In this document: in pieces, positions 8,492 through 18,882 of the stretch
How the letters are laid out: each line of letters opens with the position of its first letter
Position numbering within the stretch: the first letter of the stretch is position 1
Assembly: GCF_026151205.1 (NCBI RefSeq)
Contig: NC_087081.1
Location: 13,868,340 to 13,932,339, forward strand
Reading direction: 5' to 3'
Length of the DNA: 64,000 bases
Origin: Bolinopsis microptera
Taxonomy: Eukaryota > Ctenophora > Tentaculata > Lobata > Bolinopsidae
Program-made: the position numbers and the translations under genes
The notes under the pieces: model-generated
The model's input: only the letters and a program-made list of their open reading frames with translations
Told to the model about the DNA's origin: nothing
Database searches by the model: none

Positions 8492-11400
8492 ATGTTCTTA
8501 AAAAAGAGGTCTGTGCCCACTGTTTAAAAAGTATCTATTTAGGTCAATCTATATTTGAATGCTACAACTGTAACTGTCCCATTCACTCTAGATGCTATAA
8601 CACCAGTGACAAACAAAATCAAAAAGTTGACTTGTACTGCAATAATTGTCTCCACCTAGCAGTAATCCGTTATAACCCATTCAAGCTTCTGAATGATGAC
8701 AATGATGATAACACTGATGCAGATGATGTTACACGTAAAATCTCTGAGGTACTTGAAAGCTGTGACTCATATTCTGTAAAAGGCATAAACCACACCTTTG
8801 CTCACGAATTACAAGTGCAAAACTCACTAATATTTCAAAATCTTGATGGCAACAAATCAAACTTTGACTCGCTGGCAATTGAAATAGCTAGATTTACTAA
8901 CAAATTCTCTGTAATTGGTCTTGCTGAAACAAATGTAGGCCCTGAATTGAAAAACTTGTACGAACTCACAGGCTATGAGAGCTTCTATCAAGATACCTTT
9001 GACTCGAAAGTAAAAGGCTCAGGAGTAGCTCTATATGTCCTTAACTCCTTTAATGCTGTTAAAAATAACAACCTGTCACAAGTAACAGAAAATCTAGAAA
9101 CCCTCTTTGTAACCATAGGAAGTATAGGAAATTCTACTTCTATAGGAGTAATATACCGCCCTCCAAGTGGCAATGCTGAGCAAGCTCTCCAAGAATTGTC
9201 GTCAATCCTTGATAAAGCACCAAAACATACGCACATTGCAGGTGATTTTAACATAAATCTCCATGGTAAACACAGTAACATTATTGCACAGTATGAAGAC
9301 GTCCTATTCAGTAGAGGCTTCTTCCCATTGATATCATTAGCAACTCATGAAAAGCCTGGATGTAATGCCTCGTGCATCGACAACATCATTACAAATGACC
9401 TAGACTCTGTTACTGCCTCTGGAGTCATAACTGATCACATATCTCATCACCTACCTATATTTACAATATTTGACTGGGAAATTAGCAAGACCAAAAATAT
9501 TCACAAGCACACTCAATACTATGACTATTGTAAATCAAACACTGATAAATTTGCTGAAGTCTTGGGTAACAAACTAGACAATGAACCAATTATAGATTTT
9601 ACTAACTTTCATGATATCTTTAAAAACAGCATTGACGAAACCTGCAAACTAGCTGTACCCAAAACCACCAAGCGCACTATGCAGAACAACCCATGGATTA
9701 CTGGCGGGATTATAGCCTCAGTAAACCACTGCCATGGGCTGTATGATGACTGGGCGAAAGTCAGGAAAGTTAAGTGTAAACAAGGCGAAACTGACACAAA
9801 AGGGGGCACATGCGTGTGTTCTATCTGCTGTAATAAAAGAAACCGTTATGATGACTACAAAGAATATAGAAAGGCTCTAAAAAAGGTTCGTAAAAAAGCT
9901 GTATCTGAATATTATTCTGACAAGTTTCTTGAAACTCAGGGAAATTCCAAGAAAACCTGGGAACTGATAAATAAAATTCGTGGCAAACAGAAACGTGATA
10001 TCAGACCTATATTTACCATAGACAATGAAAAGATAACTGATCGCAGAGTTATAGCTAATGAATTCAATAAGTATTTTGTATCCCTAGCATCTAACCTCAA
10101 TGCAGCCTACACAGAACTAGGAGAGATACAAATAAATCAGCTTCCAAGTTTCTGTGACTTCTTACCTAAATCGAATACAGCTAATATATATCTACATGAC
10201 TGCTCACCTGAGGAGGTGGCTAAGATCATATCCGAACTTAAGAATGGCAAGGCTAGCGACATACCAGTACATATAGTAAAGGCAGTATCAGGCAAAATTA
10301 GCCCACTACTATCGGTATTGTACAACGAATGTATGCAACAGGGATTTTTTCCAGACGACCTAAAAGTAGGTAAAATAAGTCCAATATATAAGAAAGAAAA
10401 TGCTGAGCTTCTTGAAAATTACAGGCCTATCTCAACCTTAGCAATATTCGGTAAAATACTTGAAAAAATCATATTCTCCAGGCTTTACAGTTTCTTTCAG
10501 TCGCAAGGATTATTATATGAAAATCAATATGGCTTTAGAAAAAATCACTCGACAAGCCATGCACTCAACTTTTCTGTCGACTACATTGAAAAATCTTTAA
10601 GAGATAAAAATCACGTACTAGGCATCTTCATTGATTTAAGTAAAGCTTTTGACACAATCTGTCATGATAAACTGCTTAAAAAACTGAACGATTATGGAAT
10701 TCGAGGGACTGCAAATAAATTGATAGCCAGTTACCTTTCTAATAGACAGCAATATGTTTCAGTACTTGGAGAAGAATCCGAAAAACTGTCTGTAATATTT
10801 GGTGTTCCTCAGGGGTCAGTATTAGGTCCCTTGCTTTTCATTATCTACATCAATGAAATATATAGAGTATCAGACCTAGGTAAGTTTATACTTTTTGCCG
10901 ATGACACCAACATATTTGTTGTAGATAAATGTATAAAAACACTTTACTGCAAAGCTAATAAAATTCTTAAACTTGTTCATCAGTATATGAAGAGTAACTT
11001 GCTGCATATCAACATAAAGAAATGTTGCTATATCCACTTTAAGCCGAACTGTAGAAATGAACCAGATTCAAACACCAATGAATTAGAACTGACACTAAAT
11101 AATATAGTAATTAAAAAGGTGGAGGAAACTAAGTTTCTTGGAGTCATTATTGACCAAAAACTGAACTGGGATGCTCACTTAAGAGCGTTAAACCGTAAAT
11201 TGAAATGTGAGATAGGTAGACTATGTGGAATTAGACGCTGTGTACCTAAAAAACTATATAAGGACCTGTACCACACCCTTTTTGAATCACACCTATATTA
11301 TGGAATATCTGTTTGGGGAGGTGTATCAAATAATAAACTAGAAGCCATATTTAAAACACAAAAGAAATGCATAAGAATTCTCTTTGGTGATAATGATGCA

Positions 11401-11871
11401 TACTTCAATAAGTTCAAAACATGTGCCAGAGTAAGGCCTATCACTAGGGATAAGACCGGTAAAGTTATCAAGCAGATGTTAGGCAAAGATTTCTTTGAAC
11501 TAGAACACAGTAAACCAATCTGTAACGAGTATAACTTCCTGACTGTCCACAATCTTCATAAGTTGCACTGTTTACTGGAAATGTTCAAAATTAATAAGTT
11601 CCAATCACCAATCTCAATGTTCTCTTTATTCAACAGGTCACCAAGACGAGACAACTACTTCATCCCACCCACTCCATCCTCACTATTCATCTATCAATCA
11701 ACTAGTATTTGGAATCACTGCCGTAAGTCAACAAGTGAAATAGACTTCTCCACTCCCATCAGTATATTCAAGAATAATCTTAAGAAATCTTTGTTAGAAC
11801 TACAGTCTAAATATGACCGACAACTTTGGTGCAGTTACAACTTTGATGCAAATGAATTATCATTGAAATAG
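8488..11871 (+). CDS. CR1-like ORF2: zinc finger, endonuclease, reverse transcriptase
   Basis: An intact 1127-residue ORF. A Cys/His finger at about 9-56 (CAHC, CYNC, HSRC, CNNC) precedes an APE-like endonuclease: VIGLAETNVGP, IGVIYRPPSG, HIAGDFNINL, SCIDNIIT, and DHISHHLPIF with the catalytic histidine region. The reverse transcriptase has GIFIDLSKAFDTI, GVPQGSVLGPLL, ILFADDTNIFV and FLGVIIDQKLNW. The ATG overlaps the ORF1 stop by four bases (ATGA), which suits stop-restart translation. It is homologous to 2556-5963 over its length, but the two are clearly different subfamilies by eye. A short Cys-rich insert near residues 430-450 (CKQGETDTKGGTCVCSICC) is absent from copy A. Confidence 0.9.
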   Translation: MNVLKKEVCAHCLKSIYLGQSIFECYNCNCPIHSRCYNTSDKQNQKVDLYCNNCLHLAVIRYNPFKLLNDDNDDNTDADDVTRKISEVLESCDSYSVKGINHTFAHELQVQNSLIFQNLDGNKSNFDSLAIEIARFTNKFSVIGLAETNVGPELKNLYELTGYESFYQDTFDSKVKGSGVALYVLNSFNAVKNNNLSQVTENLETLFVTIGSIGNSTSIGVIYRPPSGNAEQALQELSSILDKAPKHTHIAGDFNINLHGKHSNIIAQYEDVLFSRGFFPLISLATHEKPGCNASCIDNIITNDLDSVTASGVITDHISHHLPIFTIFDWEISKTKNIHKHTQYYDYCKSNTDKFAEVLGNKLDNEPIIDFTNFHDIFKNSIDETCKLAVPKTTKRTMQNNPWITGGIIASVNHCHGLYDDWAKVRKVKCKQGETDTKGGTCVCSICCNKRNRYDDYKEYRKALKKVRKKAVSEYYSDKFLETQGNSKKTWELINKIRGKQKRDIRPIFTIDNEKITDRRVIANEFNKYFVSLASNLNAAYTELGEIQINQLPSFCDFLPKSNTANIYLHDCSPEEVAKIISELKNGKASDIPVHIVKAVSGKISPLLSVLYNECMQQGFFPDDLKVGKISPIYKKENAELLENYRPISTLAIFGKILEKIIFSRLYSFFQSQGLLYENQYGFRKNHSTSHALNFSVDYIEKSLRDKNHVLGIFIDLSKAFDTICHDKLLKKLNDYGIRGTANKLIASYLSNRQQYVSVLGEESEKLSVIFGVPQGSVLGPLLFIIYINEIYRVSDLGKFILFADDTNIFVVDKCIKTLYCKANKILKLVHQYMKSNLLHINIKKCCYIHFKPNCRNEPDSNTNELELTLNNIVIKKVEETKFLGVIIDQKLNWDAHLRALNRKLKCEIGRLCGIRRCVPKKLYKDLYHTLFESHLYYGISVWGGVSNNKLEAIFKTQKKCIRILFGDNDAYFNKFKTCARVRPITRDKTGKVIKQMLGKDFFELEHSKPICNEYNFLTVHNLHKLHCLLEMFKINKFQSPISMFSLFNRSPRRDNYFIPPTPSSLFIYQSTSIWNHCRKSTSEIDFSTPISIFKNNLKKSLLELQSKYDRQLWCSYNFDANELSLK

Positions 11872-13235
11872 GTGGATTTAGTAAACATAATCACATGAGT
11901 AAACCACGGTGTTATTGCAAAAAAAAAACCATGACAAGGGTATCAGACCTATATTAATCTAAGAGACGACACAAAACGAATCATCATACAACAAATTTTA
12001 AAATCCTGCGGCACAGGATCTTGTTGTTTTCCTACTCTACCTCTCCCAAACCCCTCTCTCCTTCTCCTCTCTTCAGGTTTATTCTTCAATTTTTTTAACA
12101 ATTAGATAGCAGATGTATTTTCTTTTAAATGAAGTAATGGCATTATACATTGATTGGTATCGTATGTATGTTGTGTATAGTGTTTGCTGACTGGGTATAT
12201 GCTATATATTTTGAGGCTCACGACGTCTCGTCCCATGGGTGGAGTTGTAGGCTGAGTATGTGTTCTCCTTACTTCGTATGGGGAAACATTGACAGGTTTG
12301 CCTTAGCCTTTGGGACGAGTGTTTGCCCACCGGGGATCCAAAAATATGATTATCATGGACATTACTTTGACACATAAACTAATCAAACGACTTTAATGAT
12401 TCCAGAAAATTTTACTAACTGCATTTAGCTAGTTTATAGTAAATACACACGATCGCAGAATAGAGGAGCACAATTGGGTTCTTTGTTCTGCGACTGTGTT
12501 TCCTCGGTGGGCCGACAGGTTTCTGTTGTGTAGTAGTGCTGGGAAAAAAAAACGCTTTAACTATCAATGAGAGTACAAATTTTTAATTCTTGACCTTAGT
12601 GCCACAGTTTCTGTGGTAAAAACAAATTTATAGTCAAACGTTATATATAATGTAGAAGGGCATGATTTACTCACATCACTAAGCATCTGGATGGATAATT
12701 AGCACACAAGGATAAACTGACCTTTAAACATGACCACCAACTATACCACGTAACCATAGCTCCGAAATAAATAAATTGCTCTACATAGAAACATCTGGCC
12801 TGATCCTATCACATTGTGGTCCCCAGGGGTTCGGTAAAGCCCTTACAGGCAACTGGGTCCTTTTACCAGCCACAATAAAATTGGTCATGCCAGTACTGTC
12901 ATAAACTGTAACCAACTATTTAAAAATTAGACATCTTTAGCTAAATTTTAAATTTTAAGTCATAGAGCAATCTTCTTAATTTTAAAATTTTTAAGAATTA
13001 TATTTTACCCTAACTATGATGTGGTGGCATTTCATACTTAACTAAATTTCAACTTTGAAAGTAAATAGATTATTAGTGACAACAAATTATAGTTTAAGAC
13101 ATCCATTCTGCATTGTGTTTCCAATATTAGAATTTATGATATGTATTGATTGAATAATTGGTAATAAATTTAACTTTTGTTTTATTAACTTTTGTTTTAT
13201 TATTTATACTTCATTCTCAGATTAGATTTAGAAAA
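11872..13235 (+). other. 3' flank of the plus-strand CR1-like element and unassigned DNA
   Basis: No gene seen. The first several hundred bases are probably the element's 3' UTR: an A-run near 11,920, a small hairpin (ATCCTGCGGCACAGGAT) near 12,001 and a pyrimidine-rich stretch at 12,035-12,075. I cannot fix the 3' end. 12,560-13,235 is AT-rich with nothing recognised. Confidence 0.4.
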
Positions 13236-13475
13236 TTCGAAAAATATACATTTATTTTATTAATACTTTCTCACACATTCTTTACTCACAGGACAAGACT
13301 TGGAAAACAGTAGCCTAGGGGAATTTAATTGAGATGTGCGTGACCAGCCAGTTATAATGTTTGGAAAATAATATTTGTGCAGTCAAAATTTTTTACGGTC
13401 CAATCAAGCAGGGCGTGGTTATGCTGATTGGCTAATAGCGCACGTTTAAGTTTTCCCAGCAAGCACATTACACTA

Positions 13476-14539
13476 CCTTACAAGACTTTTTTGTGGCGGA
13501 CCAATTTGCGACGACCGAAATTTTGGCGGTCCGAAAATATGGCGAAATTGAACAAAAACCGTCACATTTCGGACGTCACAGAAAATAAGGGTATTTTTCA
13601 ACATTTTGTTTTCTGACACAAAGGAAATTCAAAATTTTCTAAAAATCGGTAAAATCATGTTGAAACAAAATGAAACTTATAAATCGATTTCTTCATCTTC
13701 CTCTAAGGGGTCCGGCTCGACTTTTTCAGTTTCACGCTGTTCTCCAGTGTACTCCCAGGAGTAAGATTCTCGGATAAGCTGCTTCATCTTGTACACGATG
13801 TCTCCGAGGCCTTTGAAAGTAAGTTTCAACTTGACTTCCAATCCACCGGAGGGTATAGGGGAACGACAGTGTCTGCTATCCTCAACAACTCCATTAATTT
13901 CCCCACCGTGGCACATGAAATAGTGACAATGTTTACTAACTTCTAACGGAATATGTCAGACGGTTACTCACTGTGGAACAAGCAAACCTCTTCCGTCCTT
14001 TATCCGCTTCACGGCACACGCATACCGATCATGTTGAAGAGACACATCGTTAGTTTCCCGATGGATAGTAACCTTCTCACCATCGTAGATATCAGTCCAT
14101 GTGGTTACTTTTCCGGAACAAGATCCTTTTTAAATTGACTTGAGTAATAAGATGATTACTGATTAGTGCTGATTTTAGTATTTCAATCTAAAATCTAAAT
14201 TTTACTCTACTGATCAATGACAGTATACCTGCATCGCATGACTTATTGAGTTTGGTATTAAATTGTTTATCTTGACTTAGTCTCTTATAAGACGTTTATG
14301 TTAGCACATAAATGTAATTTATTGTAAATTTAAAACGTATTACTTGACATTATTTGTCCCACCATCATATCACTAACTTTTCAAGAACAAAATGAATCGA
14401 TGAAGCCACAATTATTGGAATAAGCTACAAATAATGCGACGGATTCTATTACGACGACCGAAATTTTGGCGGTCCGAAAATATGGCGAAATTTCGGGAAA
14501 ACCGTCGCATTTCGTACGTTATGAAAAAGTCTTGTAAGG
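13476..14539. mobile_element. TA-flanked DNA transposon with 16-bp perfect terminal inverted repeats
   Basis: The left end reads CCTTACAAGACTTTTT and the right end is its exact complement. Both are flanked by TA. Removing the element plus one TA gives copy B the same length as copy A at that site, which confirms a TA target duplication (Tc1/mariner-like rule). A direct repeat of about 42 bp, containing CGACCGAAATTTTGGCGG, lies just inside each end (about 13,508-13,551 and 14,451-14,492). No transposase is visible; the only coding remnant is HIRAN-like. It is probably non-autonomous. Confidence 0.85.
13677..14130 (-). pseudogene. Broken HIRAN-like domain gene inside the TA-flanked transposon
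   Basis: One minus-strand frame reads through TTWTDIYDGEKVTIHRE, DRYACAVKRIKDGRGLLVP, two TGA codons (13,970-13,968 and 13,958-13,956), HIPLEVSKHCHYFMCHGG and PSGGLEVKLKLTF, then an acidic tail to a stop at 13,677. The pattern (two conserved strands, an AVAVK-like motif, a GH-P motif and a final GGLE strand) resembles the HIRAN-like small proteins common in invertebrate genomes. The second TGA replaces the Gly expected before HIP. With two stops it cannot make the full protein. Family assignment is from memory of the pattern. Confidence 0.55.
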
Positions 14540-17446
14540 TAGTAGTAAAGTCAGTCATTCTGAACTTTGGGGTTAAAATGTTAAAAATTTTGGTTGATCT
14601 AGTGTTGTGGTTGTCAGGTGGGTCTACCTGACAGATTAGAAGGCAGGGTTTCCTCGACGAACATGTGTAACCCTCACATAGGGATATTGGAGCACGGAAT
14701 TTCATTATCTTGTAGAGCTCGAGGTAACTGTGGTATGTATAGAGATTTTGTATTGCTAGAATATTATTATGCATCGGTTTGGTGTGTTCTTTTATGAAAA
14801 ATTGTTGGTCAAGTTTCTGGTGTCCTATAGGCCTCTTAAACTTATCAAGGTACGCCAGCCTATCACCAAATAGTACTCTGAGACAGTACTTCTGAGCAGT
14901 AAATATTGAGCTTATACGTTGCTTAGCTGCCCCACCCCATACAGATATACAGTAGGAAAGATGTGATTCGAACAGAGTATAATATAATTATTGATGTAGA
15001 AATTCTGGAAGGGAGCAGCGAAGTCTACATAAAGTGGATGTGGAATGATTTAGAGTTCGCTTAAGAGCTTTAATGTGATCTTCCCATGATAGGTTCTCGT
15101 CAATTATAACACCCAGAAATTTTGCGGATGAAACCTTTTTGATTGTAAAGTTGTCTATTGTTAGTACAGCTTCAGGGTGTGATAAGATCTCTGACTTAGA
15201 ACCTGCCATGGTGGGTTTGAAGTGTATGTAGCAGCACTTGGACATGTTTATATGTAACTGATTTGCTCTCATATAAGACTGTAATGATGACAAAAGCTCA
15301 TTTCCTCGTTCATATGCCTCACGTTTTGTTTTGCCAACAACAAATATATTGGTATCATCAGCAAAGGTAACAAACGATCCTAGTTTAGAACTGTTTGTGA
15401 TGTAGTTCATATAGAGAAGAAATAGGAGAGGTCCAAGAATTGAACTCTGCGGGACACCAAATTGAATAGATAGGGTATCTGATTTTTCTCCTACAACTTC
15501 GGTGTATTGTTGCCTGTTTATCAAGTAGCTTTTTATGAGGTTATTTGCAACTCCTCTCACTCCACATCCCTCTAATTTTATAAGAAGTGTTGAATGGTCG
15601 ATGGTGTCAAAAGCTTTGCTTAGGTCAATGAATATTCCTAAAACATGATTCTTAAGTTTAAGAGATTTCGTAATTAAATCTACAGAGTAATTGACTGCAT
15701 GAGATTTAGAGTGAGATTTCCTAAATCCAAACTGTGTCTTCGATATAACTCCCTGGGAGCTAACAAATCCGTATATTCTAGAATATATGAGCTTTTCAAA
15801 GATCTTACCGAAGACGGACAGTGTTGAGATAGGACGGTAGTTCTCGATTTCTTCTGGGTTACCTTTCTTATATAATACAGGTGTTATTTTACCAGTTTTC
15901 AGGACATCAGGAAATATACCTTGGGTCATAAGGATATTGAAGTAATTCGATAATACAGGTGCAATTACATAAGATGACTTTTTTATTACACTTATGGGAA
16001 TATCACTGGCTTTACCATTTTCGAACTCTTTTATGATTTTCAATATTTCGTTCGAGGATTAGTCTTCTAGCCTAATATTTTTTTCATTTCTTGGGTTCAG
16101 TAAGTCATAGAAAGTTTTCATGGGTAATATATGCAGGCCATTAGATAGATTATTCAGTGTCTCATTCAGCTTTGGTGCAAAAGAGACAAACCAAGCATTG
16201 AATCCATTAGCAATTGCTCTCCTATCAACTATTCTTTGGTTATCAATGATAAATGGGGGCTTGGTTTGCCTCTTCTTTTTGCCCTTGAGTTCGTTAATAA
16301 TTTGCCAGGTTTTCTTGCTGTTTTCACAGTTGTTAAGGATTTCGTTACAGTAATGCCAACGTTTGGCAGCCTTAATGATAGCTTTGAGCATCCTACAATA
16401 ATCACTAAATACTTGGTAGAGCAAGAAATTACCACCAGGGTTCTTATTAGTAACGGTGTCAGAAGTCAGACCACTCCTTACGCAGTTCATGCTTTCTTTC
16501 TACAGACTGGATGATACTGTCTGTAATCCATGGGTTAAGTTTGGGAGTTCTTTTTGTCACTTTTGGTACCTCCAGTTTGCAGTGTTTGTCAAGTGTCTGG
16601 TCAAAACATGCCGTAAACTCATCAAATTTTGTTGAAGGAGTGAGCTGGTTTACCTTTACCTCAAGTTCAGTTACAAAGCTTTTTAATTTGGAACTTGAGT
16701 AATCATAATAGCGGACATGTTTCTGAGGCTCTGTATTGCGAGGGGTCTCTATTGAAGTGAAGGTAAATATAGGGGCATGCTCACCAAGCCGTTCTTCAAT
16801 AACACCTGATAAGACTATATTCTCAATTTTATTTGTTAAAATGTTATCGATGCAGGAACTTTTACAGTTTTGACGAAAATGTGTTGCGATGGAGATAGTC
16901 GGGTAAAAGCCGTTTCTGTATAAAGTATCCTCAAAGAGCTGGGAACTGGTAGAAATATTAAGTATGTTTGAGTTAAAGTCTCCCAACAAATTGACAGTTT
17001 TCCCATTTAGCTGCTTTGCAAGTAGTTCCAGGGTTTCACAAAAGCTATCAAAGCAGCCATTAGGGGGTCGGTAAATGACTCCATGAACAATTTTGCAGCC
17101 TGCGCTATCTGTGGTTTCAACAAAGAGGCTCTCAATATTTGTAGTACAGTGTGATACGTTTTCTAAGACCACAGTATTTAAATGGTCAGATACATAAAGT
17201 GCAACACCTGTGCCTTTTTTCTTACCTGCCAATGTTTCTTGATAGAATCCTGTGTATGATGGAATTTGGTACAGGCCCTGCTGTGCAGGATCAGTATTGG
17301 TTTCAGCAAGACCAATCATATCAAACGAGTGCCCTATACTTTTTAGTTCAATTAGGAAGCTATCAAAGTTAGATGCGTTTCCATCTATATTGTAGAATAA
17401 AGTTGATAACATAGATTTTTTTTGAGGAATTGAGCTGCTTGATTGT

Positions 17447-18750
17447 CCCTCGCAGTTAAAATTAAATCACTTCTACTAAGTCTAGTAAGTGAGCTAGGAG
17501 GTTGACGAACAGAAATTACAGAAGTTTTAAATTTTTTGTTGAACATATACAACTAAGATGAAAATATACAACTAAAATATACAGCTAAGATGATAACTTA
17601 AAACTATTACACAATAGATTTGTCAAGGAAAGATATTTAAATGACTAATAAGTAAGTAAATACTAACGATATTGCTCAAATAAAAAATGTCCGATAAAAG
17701 AATACAAATAGATTGAAAGTTTTAAATTAAAGTGTCGTAAAAATAAAATATTGTTTCCAGGTACGGAAACGGATGTTAGATGTACCTTGACAGGTTACTG
17801 ACAGAGTTACTGGCTGGCACTCCAATAAAACATCTTCTCACTCACAATCACCATCAATCAAATTCAAAATTATGCAATCAATCACTTAACTATACATCCA
17901 CGATCATAATATGATCAAAACACAAAACTTTGAAATATAGTTTTTCTGTTTGAGATTTGAATAACGTTACTGTATTGTTTCAAATTATGTTTTAAATGTT
18001 CAAAATGTTTTTAAAAAATGTTATAAGTTTATAGGTTACTTTTTAAATATTCAACAGTCCAATTTATAACAAAAATCAACGAAAATCAACGAAAATCATG
18101 AAAGTTAAATGTCACTAGTCAGATATAACCACAAGTAGTCCCTCATGTGTGAACAAATTCTTATAATACTCATCACATCTAGTCATGGTTAATGGGTCCC
18201 AGCATATTGGAGTTTAAATAAATGTCTTCTCAAAAGAAAAGGTAGAATCAAATAAAATATACTACAAGTTCGGGTGACATTTTAAAATAGAAACACTGTA
18301 ACACATAATTTATAACTTAAAGTTAACCAGACCTGGGTACAAATATAATAATCGCTGTGATCACGTGGTGTCTTTAAAGATGAAAGTTCCAATTCGGTTT
18401 CCGACCAGGGATTGTACTGTCTATACATTTGGCAATACTAGCTTACTAATACTAGTTGAAAGAATCCAATGTAATGATTTCCTGAAAATTTGAATAATTA
18501 TATCAATCAGCTGAGATGATCAGAGATATTTAAACTGATGTTGATCATATCTATCAGCTAATTAATAATTAATTGCTTATCTCTTCTTAAATTTTCAACC
18601 GTGAATTATATCATTACCGCACATTTAGTACTAGTGCTTAGTGAAAACTAAATCCTCCAACTCCAAGAACCTTATAAACCTGTGAAATCTTTGTAAATCT
18701 ATTATTATATATGAAGTCTCACCTTGTTATCACTATTTCCACATTTCTAT
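17447..18750. other. AT-rich intergenic DNA
   Basis: Between the truncated end of copy B and the receptor gene. It holds short repeats of ATATACAACTAAGATG near 17,545-17,600 and one CACGTG near 18,362. No ORF or RNA gene was recognised. The receptor's 3' UTR and poly(A) site should lie here on the minus strand. Confidence 0.4.
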
Positions 18751-18882
18751 CTAAATTGGCGTTTCCATGATACCCTCGTCGGCAGGTGCCACAAGTGATA
18801 TTCCCTTGTCAATATCACCTCCCATTTCTACAATTTGCGTTTCTTCTGGAGCCTCTTTAATTGCTCTTAATCTACCACCATT
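18751..18882 (-). other. Open 43-codon tail after the receptor stop codon
   Basis: After the TAA at 18,885-18,883 the same frame stays open for 43 codons (18,882-18,754) and then meets TAG at 18,753-18,751. It encodes a hydrophilic, acidic peptide (RLRAIKEAPEETQIVEMGG, ISLVAPADEGIMETPI), the composition of a cytosolic receptor tail. The TAA may be a readthrough site, a null variant or the natural end. Confidence 0.5.

Larger units (their letters stand above)
13236..17446 (-). pseudogene. CR1-like retrotransposon copy B, 5'-truncated, frameshifted, interrupted
   Basis: It is closely similar to copy A along 17,446-13,236. ORF2 is now in pieces: endonuclease 17,412-16,459, linker 16,490-16,059, reverse transcriptase 16,043-14,988 (DLSKAFDTI, ILGPLLF, FADDTNIFV kept) and C-terminus 14,774 onward. 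Frameshifts or stops separate the pieces. The PHD finger is lost because the 5' end lies just upstream of the endonuclease. A 1064-bp transposon at 13,476-14,539 splits the C-terminal coding end. Many more lesions than copy A imply an older insertion. Confidence 0.85.
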
